Below the pieces are notes generated by a model. It did no database searches. It saw nothing but the letters and a program-made list of their open reading frames with translations, and was not told where the DNA came from. From NCBI GenBank assembly GCA_016708025.1, contig JADJGQ010000002.1:186001-250000 (forward strand): a DNA stretch of 64,000 nucleotides. The letters run 5' to 3'. Positions within the stretch are counted from its first letter, which is position 1. The number at the start of each line of letters is the position of its first letter. Shown here one piece after another: positions 9,156-18,064 of this stretch. The stretch is from a bacterium (GTDB taxonomy: Bacteria; Zixibacteria; MSB-5A5; GN15; FEB-12). The translations under genes and the position numbers were made by a program.

Positions 9156-10756
9156 TGGCCGGACCCTTTCAACACTGTCGGGACGGTCTTCAGGAGTATC
9201 TTGGCGTCCAACATCAGCGACCAGTTATCGATATATTCAAGGTCGAGTCGCATCCAGTCCTCAAAGTCGATCGCATTCCGGCCATTCACCTGCCAGAGAC
9301 AGGTCAGCCCCGGTTTGACCGAGAGTTTGCGTCGTTGCCAGCCCTGAAATTTGGAGACCTCTGCCGGAAGTGGCGGGCGTGGCCCGACCAGCGACATATC
9401 GCCGGCAAGGATATTGAATAATTGGGGGAGTTCGTCGATCGAATATTTGCGCAGGAATTTCCCGAAGTGGGTGATGCGGGGATCGGCTTTGATCTTAAAG
9501 ACCGGTCCGCTCATCTCATTCTGCGCGGCCAGATCGGCCTTTCGTTTTTCTGCATCGGTACACATGGTCCGGAATTTGTAGAGCGGGAATCTCCGGCCGT
9601 TTAATCCAGAACGTTCCTGCTTGAACAGGATCGGACCGGCAGAATCCAGCTTGATCGCAATTGCCACTGCCAGCATGATGGGAGAGGCGAGAATGATCCC
9701 GATCATCGCTCCGATCCGGTCGACCAGCGCTTTGCCCAACAGGGAGATCTTCCGTTCCGAGGTCGTCCGGTAAACCAGTGTTGAGAAGCCGTTCAAATGG
9801 GCCAGACCCGGGCGAGCCAGGGTCGGTTGATAGATGTCAGGCATCAGGTAGATCTCGACACCCGTCCGTTCAGCAACCTGAAACAATTCGGCCGACCGAG
9901 GGATATCATCGGGCTCCAGCGCGAGAAACAGCGCATCCACCTGTCCATCGATTATGACTCGCTCAAGGCAGTCAGGATGGCCGATAAGGGGGGCATCATG
10001 GTAACGCCAGAATCCGGTTTTGTGATAGTCGAGAAAACCCAGCAGATGCGTGCCGAGTTCCGGCGCATGCATGATGGCATCGGCCACCTTGAATGCCCTG
10101 GGTCCGGTACCGGCGATCACCGCGTGACGCTCGTACCGTAAGGGCTTTTCAGTTTTTCTAAGTCTCGTGATCCAACGAGAGACAACCTGAGTGGTCAGGA
10201 ACAGCCCGGCCTGACCGGCCAGGTTAATTGTGACAAAAAGACCAGCGGCAACTCGCCCGATCGGCCATTCCATGGCAAAACAGGCGGCTATAAAGATCAG
10301 CGAGATACCGACCTCTTCGACGATCATCGCTTTGACATGAGTCCGCAGCAATCGAGTTTTCAGTACTGAGCGATACTGCTTACGGAATGCGATCACAAAC
10401 CGTATCCCGATCAGCGAGACCATCGCTTCGAGTAGCCACCCTCCCGACACCGATACCAGATTAACAGCAGCGGCCAGCGATACCAGGGAGACAACGATCG
10501 CTCCGGTTTCGCCGCACAGCAGCAACCAGAGCTGACGAAAATCGTTCTTGGCTCGCCGTTTCGGTTGGTCGGCCATTGATATCAGGGGGGTCTGTGTTGA
10601 GCGCTCATTAGATTGCTCAACTCTGACCGTCTGGCGCAATGGTTCGCCGAGAGGGTTGGAAAAATTGTCGACTTCGCCGGGCGGCGAAAGCGTAGCCGTC
10701 CGGCTGGAATGATTCGTCTGCTCTATCCGCGACAGTGCGTTGACACGATTAGTCAT
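9152..10756 (-). CDS. Exopolysaccharide polyprenyl-phosphate sugar-1-phosphate transferase
   Basis: A 534-residue initiating glycosyltransferase of the WbaP/WcaJ type. Residues 75-195 hold four or five transmembrane helices, residues 208-310 a CoA-binding-like Rossmann domain (HAVIAGTGPRAFKVADAI), and residues 338-532 the Bac_transf catalytic domain. The last contains PLYKFRTM, DELPQLFNILAGDMSLVGPRPP and the terminal WQVNGRN block. It transfers a sugar-1-phosphate to undecaprenyl phosphate at the inner membrane to start repeat-unit synthesis. The ATG at 10756 has a GGAGATCG site upstream. The first 70 residues are a polar, probably disordered extension. No other glycosyltransferases, Wzx or Wzy are nearby, so the locus is split. 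Confidence 0.94.
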   Translation of the reverse strand: MTNRVNALSRIEQTNHSSRTATLSPPGEVDNFSNPLGEPLRQTVRVEQSNERSTQTPLISMADQPKRRAKNDFRQLWLLLCGETGAIVVSLVSLAAAVNLVSVSGGWLLEAMVSLIGIRFVIAFRKQYRSVLKTRLLRTHVKAMIVEEVGISLIFIAACFAMEWPIGRVAAGLFVTINLAGQAGLFLTTQVVSRWITRLRKTEKPLRYERHAVIAGTGPRAFKVADAIMHAPELGTHLLGFLDYHKTGFWRYHDAPLIGHPDCLERVIIDGQVDALFLALEPDDIPRSAELFQVAERTGVEIYLMPDIYQPTLARPGLAHLNGFSTLVYRTTSERKISLLGKALVDRIGAMIGIILASPIMLAVAIAIKLDSAGPILFKQERSGLNGRRFPLYKFRTMCTDAEKRKADLAAQNEMSGPVFKIKADPRITHFGKFLRKYSIDELPQLFNILAGDMSLVGPRPPLPAEVSKFQGWQRRKLSVKPGLTCLWQVNGRNAIDFEDWMRLDLEYIDNWSLMLDAKILLKTVPTVLKGSGH

Positions 10757-10799
10757 CAGCGATCTCCGCCTTGAGTCTATCGGTTACGGCAACTGCCGG

Positions 10800-11876
10800 T
10801 TATTTGGTGACCTGCTTCTGTCTGTTTCCTCGCGTGCGCACGGAACGCGGCTGTTCAGAAACCGTCTCGCGTACCGAACGGCGCACCGGCATCGGGTCTT
10901 CTACCACTGTTTCGCTTGGACGCTTGAGCGTCGTCAACCGGACATCCACACCGGCCACGCGATAATTGTCCAGCGGCATGCGGGAGAACGCGTTGATCAA
11001 CTGCTCATTGTTGAACTCGGACTGAACCTGGTAACGGAGATATCCTTTGAGTTGCGGGTAGCCATCCAGATTGTCGAACGGAATACGCATCTTCGCCAGA
11101 TAATTGCCGGTGGCGACCACATCGGCGACTCGGATCAAAAGGAAATCCGCCGCGCTGATGCGATTCTGGATCCCCATCCGGGTCAGGACAGTCGAGATAC
11201 GGAGCATTTCGTCATGCAAGCCGCGCAAGCGGTTGACCAGCACTTCGTCATTGCTCATCGCGGTCGACAGTAATTTGTATTTGGTAGCGCTCACGCTGCT
11301 GACATGCATCCGCTCTGCCAGGTGTTCGACGATGGTCGGAGAGCCGATCAGGAATCCGGAGTCGGATGAACCAACGCCAAATGACGCCGTGAACGACCGC
11401 AATACCACGACATTGGCATAATTCTGCAACAACGGCAGCGCGGTGATGCCGTAATAGTCGAAATAGTACTCGTCGACGATCAGTATCCCTTCCGGGATCC
11501 GTTCGATCAGTTGGCGCAGATCATTCAGGCCAACATTGGCTCCGGTGATTCGATTGGGATTGGCTATGTAGACGACATCGCGTGGCGAGGTTATCGCGCC
11601 GGCGATCGTATCGCAGTCGATCGAGAACGGGGAGACACACAGCGTCTCGTGGATCGATTGATTGGCCCGGTCGGCCGCGATCAGAATATCCGGGGAGAGG
11701 TGCCCTCCGCCGACCATGCGGCTTGTGCCTCGAGTTACCAGTGAGACTAATTCAGGAAGGAATTCGTCGAAATCCATGAAGGGGTAGATCGATTCTGGGG
11801 TCACCATCAAACGATGGCCGAGCGTACGGGTCAACTCTGTGACCTGGCTCTCTGTGACCGTCGGGATTGTACGCAT
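10800..11876 (-). CDS. HisC-like aminotransferase-fold protein lacking the PLP lysine
   Basis: The 358-residue protein follows the fold type I histidinol-phosphate aminotransferase pattern. YIANPNRITGANV (around 104-116) corresponds to the NPNNPTG block, and ILIVDEYYFDYYG (131-143) carries the PLP-contacting Asp. VVVLRSFTASFG (156-167) is where active relatives have R-T-F-S-K; here the Schiff-base lysine position is Ala164, encoded GCG. The last 45 residues are an Arg-rich, probably disordered tail. I infer a non-catalytic or repurposed protein. It lies just upstream of the EPS sugar transferase on the same strand (43 bp apart), so a regulatory or scaffold role in polysaccharide synthesis is possible but unproven. 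Confidence 0.8.
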   Translation of the reverse strand: MRTIPTVTESQVTELTRTLGHRLMVTPESIYPFMDFDEFLPELVSLVTRGTSRMVGGGHLSPDILIAADRANQSIHETLCVSPFSIDCDTIAGAITSPRDVVYIANPNRITGANVGLNDLRQLIERIPEGILIVDEYYFDYYGITALPLLQNYANVVVLRSFTASFGVGSSDSGFLIGSPTIVEHLAERMHVSSVSATKYKLLSTAMSNDEVLVNRLRGLHDEMLRISTVLTRMGIQNRISAADFLLIRVADVVATGNYLAKMRIPFDNLDGYPQLKGYLRYQVQSEFNNEQLINAFSRMPLDNYRVAGVDVRLTTLKRPSETVVEDPMPVRRSVRETVSEQPRSVRTRGNRQKQVTK

Positions 11877-11990
11877 CTGTCAGATCCTTCTTTCAACATC
11901 CATGTTGGGTTTTCTCTCCTTGATGTATCTCAAGTGCCATGCCGAAAGTGCGACAAATCCGGTAAGGATCGTTAACCCCTTGTATTTCAA

Positions 11991-12011
11991 AGTGAAACAG
12001 GAGTGAAACAG
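11991..12011. promoter_or_regulatory. Tandem 10-bp direct repeat, possible operator
   Basis: AGTGAAACAG occurs twice with one base between the copies (11-bp period) in the 320-bp gap (11877-12198) upstream of the aminotransferase-like gene. One helical-turn spacing is typical of cooperative protein binding, but no regulator is linked to it. The rest of this gap holds the SLBB-gene terminator; I see no convincing gene there. Confidence 0.3.
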
Positions 12012-12104
12012 TGAGGCCAACTCGTGCGTGCGCTCCTCACACGCAAACAATTGAGAACTTTTTTCTGTCACACGCGGAAGTTTCTTCGCCACGACAACCC
12101 GGCA

Positions 12105-12143
12105 CAAAAAACCATCGGAGCGACTTGTCGGTCGCTCCGATGG
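12105..12143 (-). terminator. Intrinsic terminator of the SLBB export gene
   Basis: On the minus strand a perfect 13-bp stem (CCATCGGAGCGAC / GTCGCTCCGATGG) with a six-base loop is followed by six T residues. It lies about 55 bp beyond the stop codon of the gene at 12199-14586. This is the clearest terminator in the window. Confidence 0.93.
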
Positions 12144-12198
12144 CGGTAGGAAGGTGAGAGTGTAGAGAAAGAATACTGCTAAGAGAAAAACATCTTCC

Positions 12199-14586
12199 TT
12201 ATAACTTGTCTATCACGAGCACGGTCGTGAGTACGCTCGAGGTTGCAGCGAGTGCGGTGGTCGCGGTTCTCAGCCAGTTCGATTCCTTTTCAATCTTTGC
12301 CGGCACCACGATCACATCCCCCTCTTCAACTCGTTTCCCCAAAACATCGCCGCCGGAGTAGACGGCACCATTGGCTTTGATCAGGCGAGTCCCTTTTTTG
12401 TCGGCTCGCGGAGTGAAATTTCCCGCCTGGCGCACGTAGTGTCGCACATCGTGCCCACCAGCGTATTTGATCGTTCCAGTCGCGCCGACCGCTCCCACCA
12501 CCGTGATCCCTGACGGCCGCGGCGGGATATGGATCTGATCTCCGGGCTGGAGTACCAGATCGCCTAGTTCTCCGTCCGAGGCCAGTACTTTATCCAGATC
12601 GATAATGATCCGGTTCACCTGAGTGGAATCATAATTGACGATCAGTTCGGTATGCAGACGTCCCAGCGAATCCTCAATGATAGGCGCGCTGTTCTCCAGC
12701 ACTTTGGCCACCTGCATCTGATCCAGCTTCCGATTGATCGAACGACGTTCAAAGATCGCTCCTTTGGGGAACGCATTGCTGGTGAATCCGCCGACTCGTC
12801 TGAGCAGGTTCGAGAGTGTTTCGTCCCGCGACGACATCACGTACTCGCCCGGGAACATCACCTCACCATCGATCCTGATCGTGCGGTGAAGGCGCCATTC
12901 CGGAATGGTCCGTACGTACACCCGGTCATCCTCATCCAGCACCGAGGCCAGACTGACGGAATCCGTCAGGTTGACATACTCAAGACTGACTTCGCCCAAT
13001 GAATCGATCCGCGCGATCTCTCCCTGAAGTCGGGATGCCGCACGCGTATAGGAACCGGCGAGAAAGATCAGGTCTCCCACCGTCATCTGGTCATAGAGTG
13101 GATAGATGCCGGGGCGGTCAACTTCACCGCCGATGAACACCGTCCGCTCACGTTCGACATCCTGTATCCGATAGACATAGAGAGAGTCGCGATCGGTCAG
13201 CATGATATTTTGAGTGGAATCTCCCGCCAGGATAGCGGTCAGACTGATCGGGATCACCTCGACCCGATAGTCAGCAAAGCGACGGAACAGGTCGGCGCGA
13301 TCGAAATAAACATCGTAATCCTGAAGTTCACCGCGCAACACCAGGTCAAGAACACGGGTAGCTTCGCCACGCTCGTATACTCCCGGATGTTTCACCTGAC
13401 CGGCCACCGAGACCACGTTTTTCTTGAAATCAAAGATAGAGTAAACGGTCATCCGGTCGCCATCAGTCAGGGCGATATCGGTAAGTTTGGGTCCGGCCGT
13501 GGCGTTGAGATTCAGATCTCGAACCTCCCATGCCCCTTTGGGGGTTATCCGTTCCAAAAGCACTCGATCGAGATGGGCCTGGGGCAGAGCATTCCCTGCC
13601 AGCTTGACCAGCTCGAGCGAGGTCTCATTGTGGGTCAGTTCATAAATCGCCGGACGGCGGATCTCACCGCGAATACCGACACGCGGGCCGGCCACCGGAA
13701 CGAAAATTGCATCGCCTGATTCCAAACGAAGATCGGAGCGATTATCTCCCTCCAAAAGAAATTTGTAGAGGTCCATCGATACAACCTGCTTCCCGCCGCG
13801 CATCAATCGGATATCGCGCATCGACCCGTTTTCATTCGGACCGCCCGCGAGATACAGTGCGTTAAAGAGCGAGGTGAGCGAGGATACAGTGTACGCGCCG
13901 GGATGATTCACTTCGCCGGTCAGATAAATGCGGATCGACCGGATCTTTCCCAGCGAGACATTCAATTGAAACTCTGAATAGACCTGACTGAAACGATTGT
14001 GCGCGTAGTCGCGAAAGTCATCCAGCTTTTTCCCCCAAACCGACAATTCGCCCACCTTCGGGATGAAAACTTTCCCTTCCCGATCGACAGTCAAATTGTA
14101 TTCCCCTTCGACTCGTCCCCACAAGCTGATAACAACGTTGTCTCCGGGACCCAGAATGTAATCACCCGCGGAAGCGATATCATCCGGAGGCGCACTCTCG
14201 CGAGGGCCGGCAAATAGTTCGAGACCGAATGGCCGCAATTCTTCAAACGACGGCAGATCATCTGCCGGCGAATTCTGATTGTCGGCCTTCACCGTCGGCA
14301 ATGGCCTTCCAGTCGCATCCAGCGGCTGTGCTTTGCTTTTCGGCTTGGTTGCAGTCTTTGGCGGCTGGCTTTCAGGAAGCCGAATCACCGAAGTGCTGTC
14401 ATACATGTCGGGGGTTTCGTACGTAGTAGTCGAAGTCTGACTGCGCGCCATTGATTGGTACTTCTGGAGCAACGCGGCCTTGTCATCTTCGCTCATCTGG
14501 CCCAGATCCTGGGCATGAGCCTTGGTGAACCAGTTCAGGGAAACCAGTATGATCACCAGGATAATGAGTAGAAGCAGTTTCTTCAT
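12199..14586 (-). CDS. Poly-SLBB polysaccharide export outer-membrane protein
   Basis: A Wza-like export protein of 795 residues. A signal peptide (KKLLLLIILVIILVSL, cleavage after AHA) is followed by a Pro/Lys-rich linker. The Poly_export domain lies near residues 140-225 (DYILGPGDNVVISLWGRVEG), and several consecutive SLBB beta-grasp domains follow, for example GEVNHPGAYTV, GEVDRPGIYPLYDQ and GEVMFPGEYV. A C-terminal hydrophobic helix (ATTALAATSSVLTTVLVI) anchors it, as in Wza. The ATG at 14586 is preferred over a GTG two codons upstream because AGGAAGG sits five bases before it. It forms the secretin-like channel through which the EPS of the neighbouring locus leaves the cell. Confidence 0.93.
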   Translation of the reverse strand: MKKLLLLIILVIILVSLNWFTKAHAQDLGQMSEDDKAALLQKYQSMARSQTSTTTYETPDMYDSTSVIRLPESQPPKTATKPKSKAQPLDATGRPLPTVKADNQNSPADDLPSFEELRPFGLELFAGPRESAPPDDIASAGDYILGPGDNVVISLWGRVEGEYNLTVDREGKVFIPKVGELSVWGKKLDDFRDYAHNRFSQVYSEFQLNVSLGKIRSIRIYLTGEVNHPGAYTVSSLTSLFNALYLAGGPNENGSMRDIRLMRGGKQVVSMDLYKFLLEGDNRSDLRLESGDAIFVPVAGPRVGIRGEIRRPAIYELTHNETSLELVKLAGNALPQAHLDRVLLERITPKGAWEVRDLNLNATAGPKLTDIALTDGDRMTVYSIFDFKKNVVSVAGQVKHPGVYERGEATRVLDLVLRGELQDYDVYFDRADLFRRFADYRVEVIPISLTAILAGDSTQNIMLTDRDSLYVYRIQDVERERTVFIGGEVDRPGIYPLYDQMTVGDLIFLAGSYTRAASRLQGEIARIDSLGEVSLEYVNLTDSVSLASVLDEDDRVYVRTIPEWRLHRTIRIDGEVMFPGEYVMSSRDETLSNLLRRVGGFTSNAFPKGAIFERRSINRKLDQMQVAKVLENSAPIIEDSLGRLHTELIVNYDSTQVNRIIIDLDKVLASDGELGDLVLQPGDQIHIPPRPSGITVVGAVGATGTIKYAGGHDVRHYVRQAGNFTPRADKKGTRLIKANGAVYSGGDVLGKRVEEGDVIVVPAKIEKESNWLRTATTALAATSSVLTTVLVIDKL

Positions 14587-15225
14587 TGTCACCTTCCTCT
14601 AGCAACTTTCTCGCGACATCCTGTCGCACTCTCGCCTGAGGCTATAGCAAGGTCGATGCCGGGACTCGTCGCACTCCCGTAACCGTATGTTGGGTAGCGT
14701 TATAGAGAGGGCGTTCGCTCGTGTGGGCAGACGACCAATGCGACCAGTTCGGGCAGCTTTTACCTGAGATGGTGGAAAACTCTTCCGAATATTCTCTCTG
14801 GGCGGTGGAAAATCGGCGAAGGTCAGCTGGCTCTTCTCCTGCCGTTTGGCCGGAGTAACCGTAACCGGTTCAAGTGAGTTGAGATTTCTTAAGTTTAGAG
14901 AGTGGTCTGCCCAGAGATTCTTTTCACGAACCAGCCCCCTGTGCGTCTCTCAAAAGAGGAGATAAGTAGCGAACGTATAGTGGGTTATTCGCTCCATGCC
15001 GGACCAAAATCGGTCCGATGCCCCTTGACAATTCCACCCCCCCACTGTACCTTGCCACTCTGTTTTTTTAGAATGATAGGCGCACACGAGTTGGGTGTGC
15101 ATGTTGGTGAGCTACGTTAGAGTTAATGAATAGATTGCCACGGAATGCGTCCCGCCGCACACGAATGTGTGTCCTGTTTAATTCACTGAGAATCAATGGT
15201 ATTTGTATAGCTCATGGAGACTAGG
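14587..15225. other. Divergent intergenic region, about 640 bp
   Basis: This gap separates the minus-strand EPS exporter from the plus-strand FadL gene and must hold both promoters. A TTGACA at 15025-15030 is the best -35 match on the plus strand, but the hexamer 17 bases later (TACCTT) is a poor -10. Short open frames here (for example 14902-15120) have no ribosome-binding site or recognisable product. I see no tRNA, riboswitch or repeat in it. Confidence 0.5.
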
Positions 15226-16701
15226 ATGGGGATTCGTCGAATTGCTGTTACTTCAGTCCTGGCCCTCGCCCTGCTTGGCTCGTCGATTCTGGCCGCTGGT
15301 TTCGAAAATACCGGCGTCGGCGTTAAAGCCCGCGCAATGGGTGGGGCGTTCCGCGCTGTTGCGGACGATTGGAGTGCCGCTATGTACAACCCGGCCGGAT
15401 ATGCCTTTCTCGAGGACAACCAGGTAGGTGGCAACGCTGCCTTCCTTCACCTGCGCAACGAATTGACGCCGAACTACCGGATCGATGGCCAGTATGAACT
15501 GGGGGTATTCAACGACGTCACCATGTACAACCAGCATGAAGTGCTCTCCAATCCGTCGGCCGGAATCGTCCTCCGCCTGCCGGTCTGGGGCGAGACCGTT
15601 TTCGGCTTCTCCGCCTATCAGCGCTTCGACTACAACATTAGCTGGCAGCTCTTCAGCCCGATTCGCGCGTACAATGACTCGGTCGACTCGTACTTGTCTA
15701 CCGAACAGTACAGCAACAATCTGGATGTAGTTAATTTCCAGTTGACCGCCGCTCGCGAGTTCATCCCCGAGAAACTCTCGGTTGGAATTGGCTTGCAGCT
15801 CCAGCGCGCCGACTTGAAGTTCAACAACATCTATTTCCGCACTACCCCCATGACCGAAGACCCGTGGGTGGATGAGCCGTACCGCAAGATCCCCGAACTG
15901 ACTACCCACGACGGTAACGGCTGGGGATTCGGCATCAATGCCGGTATGCTCTACAAGCTGAATGAAAAGACCAACGTGGCGGTCACCCTGGATCTCCCCT
16001 TGAAAGACATCACGATCAAGGGAGATGTTGCCCTCCAGTTCCTGATGCCGAAGATCAACGCCCTGCTGGTACCGGGATCTCCGATCGGACCGGGCGAGCT
16101 CGGCTATCTGTTTGCCAATGGCGAAAACATCGATCTGCCGGCCTCATTTGAGACCAAACTCAAACTGCCGCCGTCCATCGGTGTCGGCCTCGCCCGCACA
16201 GTAACTGAAAAGCTGACTGTGGCGTTTGATGCCGAATACACGGTCTGGTCTCGTTTCGACGGTTTTGAGTTCACCTATACTGATGTTCGGGACTTCCCGC
16301 CGATCACTGATGATCCGGCAACTGAAATTGCGTTCTTCTCCGAGAATCAGGAGAGCAAAGTTGAGTTCCGCAATACGATCAAAGCGGCACTCGGCGCGTC
16401 GTACCTGGCGCTTCCCTACCTTTCCCTGTTTGGCGGCCTCGCCTACGATCAGGGCGCCAATCGCGACGGTAACGCGTATATTCCGCAGTTTGATGATACC
16501 GGCGACAAGATCGGCGTGAGTGCTGGACTCCAGTTCCATGTTGATCGCTGGGACCTCGGCCTGGCTTCCAGTTATATCAAGTATGATGATGCGACCATTA
16601 CGTCGCTGGACAAAGATCAGGATGACCAGTTTGAAGGGTTCCCTGGATCGTACAAAGCCGCAACCTACGAAACGATCCTGTCGTTCAACTATCGGTTCTA
16701 G
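15226..16701 (+). CDS. OmpP1/FadL-family outer-membrane transporter
   Basis: A 491-residue outer-membrane barrel related to the long-chain fatty-acid porin FadL. It has a signal peptide (SVLALALLGSSILAAG), then the diagnostic N-terminal hatch region: NTGVGVKARAMGGAFRAVAD, closely followed by YNPAGYAFL. Long alternating beta strands continue to the aromatic C-terminal residue (ETILSFNYRF). FadL proteins admit hydrophobic substrates by lateral diffusion. The ATG at 15226 is chosen because GGAG lies six bases upstream; an ATG four codons earlier lacks a site. It is followed at 12 bp by the esterase-fold lipoprotein, suggesting a functional pair. Confidence 0.9.
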   Translation: MGIRRIAVTSVLALALLGSSILAAGFENTGVGVKARAMGGAFRAVADDWSAAMYNPAGYAFLEDNQVGGNAAFLHLRNELTPNYRIDGQYELGVFNDVTMYNQHEVLSNPSAGIVLRLPVWGETVFGFSAYQRFDYNISWQLFSPIRAYNDSVDSYLSTEQYSNNLDVVNFQLTAAREFIPEKLSVGIGLQLQRADLKFNNIYFRTTPMTEDPWVDEPYRKIPELTTHDGNGWGFGINAGMLYKLNEKTNVAVTLDLPLKDITIKGDVALQFLMPKINALLVPGSPIGPGELGYLFANGENIDLPASFETKLKLPPSIGVGLARTVTEKLTVAFDAEYTVWSRFDGFEFTYTDVRDFPPITDDPATEIAFFSENQESKVEFRNTIKAALGASYLALPYLSLFGGLAYDQGANRDGNAYIPQFDDTGDKIGVSAGLQFHVDRWDLGLASSYIKYDDATITSLDKDQDDQFEGFPGSYKAATYETILSFNYRF

Positions 16702-16713
16702 GAGAGGATGATC

Positions 16714-17988
16714 ATGCAACGTCTGCTTACGATATTTGCGGTCATGGCCGCGCTCATTATCCTGGTCCTGGCCGGCTGTTCGGACCGGGGCTCCAACATT
16801 CCCACCCGCACGGATACGTTCGGCTGGACCTGGCTCCCCCAGGAAACACCGCCGTTCGCCCCGTGGCTGACTTATCAGCGCGCCAATCCGGATGGCCAGA
16901 TCCGCATGACTGTCTGGGCGCCTGAATCAGTTGTTCGTGACAATGCTCCGGCTTCGCTGTTGATCCTGCTCGCCCCCGGCGAAGAGGACCAGTGGTTCTA
17001 CTTTGAGCATGGTCTCCACAAGATCTGCAACGAGATGATTGCCAATGGCGAAATGGACCCGATGGTCATCGCCTGCGTGGCTAACGATCGTCTCTACGGC
17101 GGCTATTTCTACGGTAACAGCATCCCCGGCGGTCTGTATGACTATGTCCTTGGCGACGAACTGATCCAGACGCTTCGCTTCCGCTACCCCAGCCTGATCA
17201 CCGATGCCAATCATCAGGCTATCGGCGGCGTTGGCCAAGGTGCATATGGCGCGTTCCGCGCGGCGATCCAGAATCCGGGAACGTTTACGTCGATCACCGC
17301 CATTGATGGTCCGCTTGACTTCGACGGCGCCAACGGCAACAGCGGCTTTATGACCCTGTTCAACGATGCGTTGTACGAGAATGGTCTGAATCTGACGACC
17401 GGTTACAGCCGCCTGGATACGGCTCGCCAGATCGATTCATCTTCGGCCAATCCGATCACTCGTATGTTTATTGGCGGCTCGGTCGCTTTCTCGCCGCATG
17501 ATACCGGCCTGACTATTTCCGGCGCTCGTCATTTCGGCAATCTCGAGATCATCGAACGTGAGCAACTCGCCGACAGCACGACGCTGATCACGCATTTGTT
17601 GACCGGCCAGCGCCTGGGCGGACCGTTCCCGAAGACTGCGGCTCTGGAATTCAGCTTCCACCTGCCGTTCGACTCGATCTCCAAGACCCACGCGCCGACC
17701 TGGCGCCGGTGGTTGGCCAACAATCTGGATACACTCCTGGTCAAGCAGGGTGGCACCGCGCTTGACAACACCAGTATCTGGATCGCCTCGACTCCGGAAG
17801 CCCGCTACTCGTTCCACGAGCAGACCGTTTCGTTCGAGCGTTTCCTGACTGAAGATATGGATCTGGCGATCGACACCGTCAGCTATGAAGGCTATCCCGG
17901 AAATCCGGCGCATGACAACGAATACCTGTTCCACCTGCTTCGCCAGATGATACAGTATCACGCCGCTCATTTCCGCGCTGATATGTAG
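16714..17988 (+). CDS. Esterase-fold lipoprotein with the nucleophile serine replaced
   Basis: A 424-residue lipoprotein: hydrophobic leader and lipobox L-A-G-C with the lipidated Cys at residue 22. The mature part has the layout of the FrmB/esterase D alpha-beta hydrolase family (WAPESVV, LLILLAPGEEDQW, then an oxyanion/nucleophile region). At the nucleophile elbow relatives have G-x-S-x-G-G-Y-G-A, whereas this protein reads GGVGQGAYGAF, so the Ser position is Gly174. This suggests loss of hydrolase activity. GAGG lies six bases before this ATG; one two codons upstream (16708) is also possible. It is co-transcribed with the FadL porin, and a ligand-binding or structural role on the outer membrane is inferred. 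Confidence 0.78.
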   Translation: MQRLLTIFAVMAALIILVLAGCSDRGSNIPTRTDTFGWTWLPQETPPFAPWLTYQRANPDGQIRMTVWAPESVVRDNAPASLLILLAPGEEDQWFYFEHGLHKICNEMIANGEMDPMVIACVANDRLYGGYFYGNSIPGGLYDYVLGDELIQTLRFRYPSLITDANHQAIGGVGQGAYGAFRAAIQNPGTFTSITAIDGPLDFDGANGNSGFMTLFNDALYENGLNLTTGYSRLDTARQIDSSSANPITRMFIGGSVAFSPHDTGLTISGARHFGNLEIIEREQLADSTTLITHLLTGQRLGGPFPKTAALEFSFHLPFDSISKTHAPTWRRWLANNLDTLLVKQGGTALDNTSIWIASTPEARYSFHEQTVSFERFLTEDMDLAIDTVSYEGYPGNPAHDNEYLFHLLRQMIQYHAAHFRADM

Positions 17989-18018
17989 CTGAACCTTTTC
18001 AGAGACCTGATTGTTAAG

Positions 18019-18047
18019 ACCCGGAGAAGATGATTCTCCGGGTTTTC
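18019..18047 (+). terminator. Intrinsic terminator of the FadL-lipoprotein operon
   Basis: A perfect ten-base stem (ACCCGGAGAA / TTCTCCGGGT) with loop GATGA is followed by TTTC TATT. It sits 30 bp after the lipoprotein stop and just before the ribosome-binding site of the deacetylase gene, so it separates the two units. Confidence 0.88.
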
Positions 18048-18064
18048 TATTCGTGAGGTAAAAC

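Noticed and set aside
11880..12107. 75-codon minus-strand frame between the EPS exporter and the aminotransferase-like gene
   Set aside because: No ribosome-binding site or family resemblance. It runs up to the exporter terminator and covers the direct-repeat region, so it is better explained as noncoding leader DNA.
14902..15120. 72-codon frame in the divergent intergenic region
   Set aside because: No ribosome-binding site, Cys/Pro-rich random composition, and it lies across the best promoter candidate for the FadL operon.
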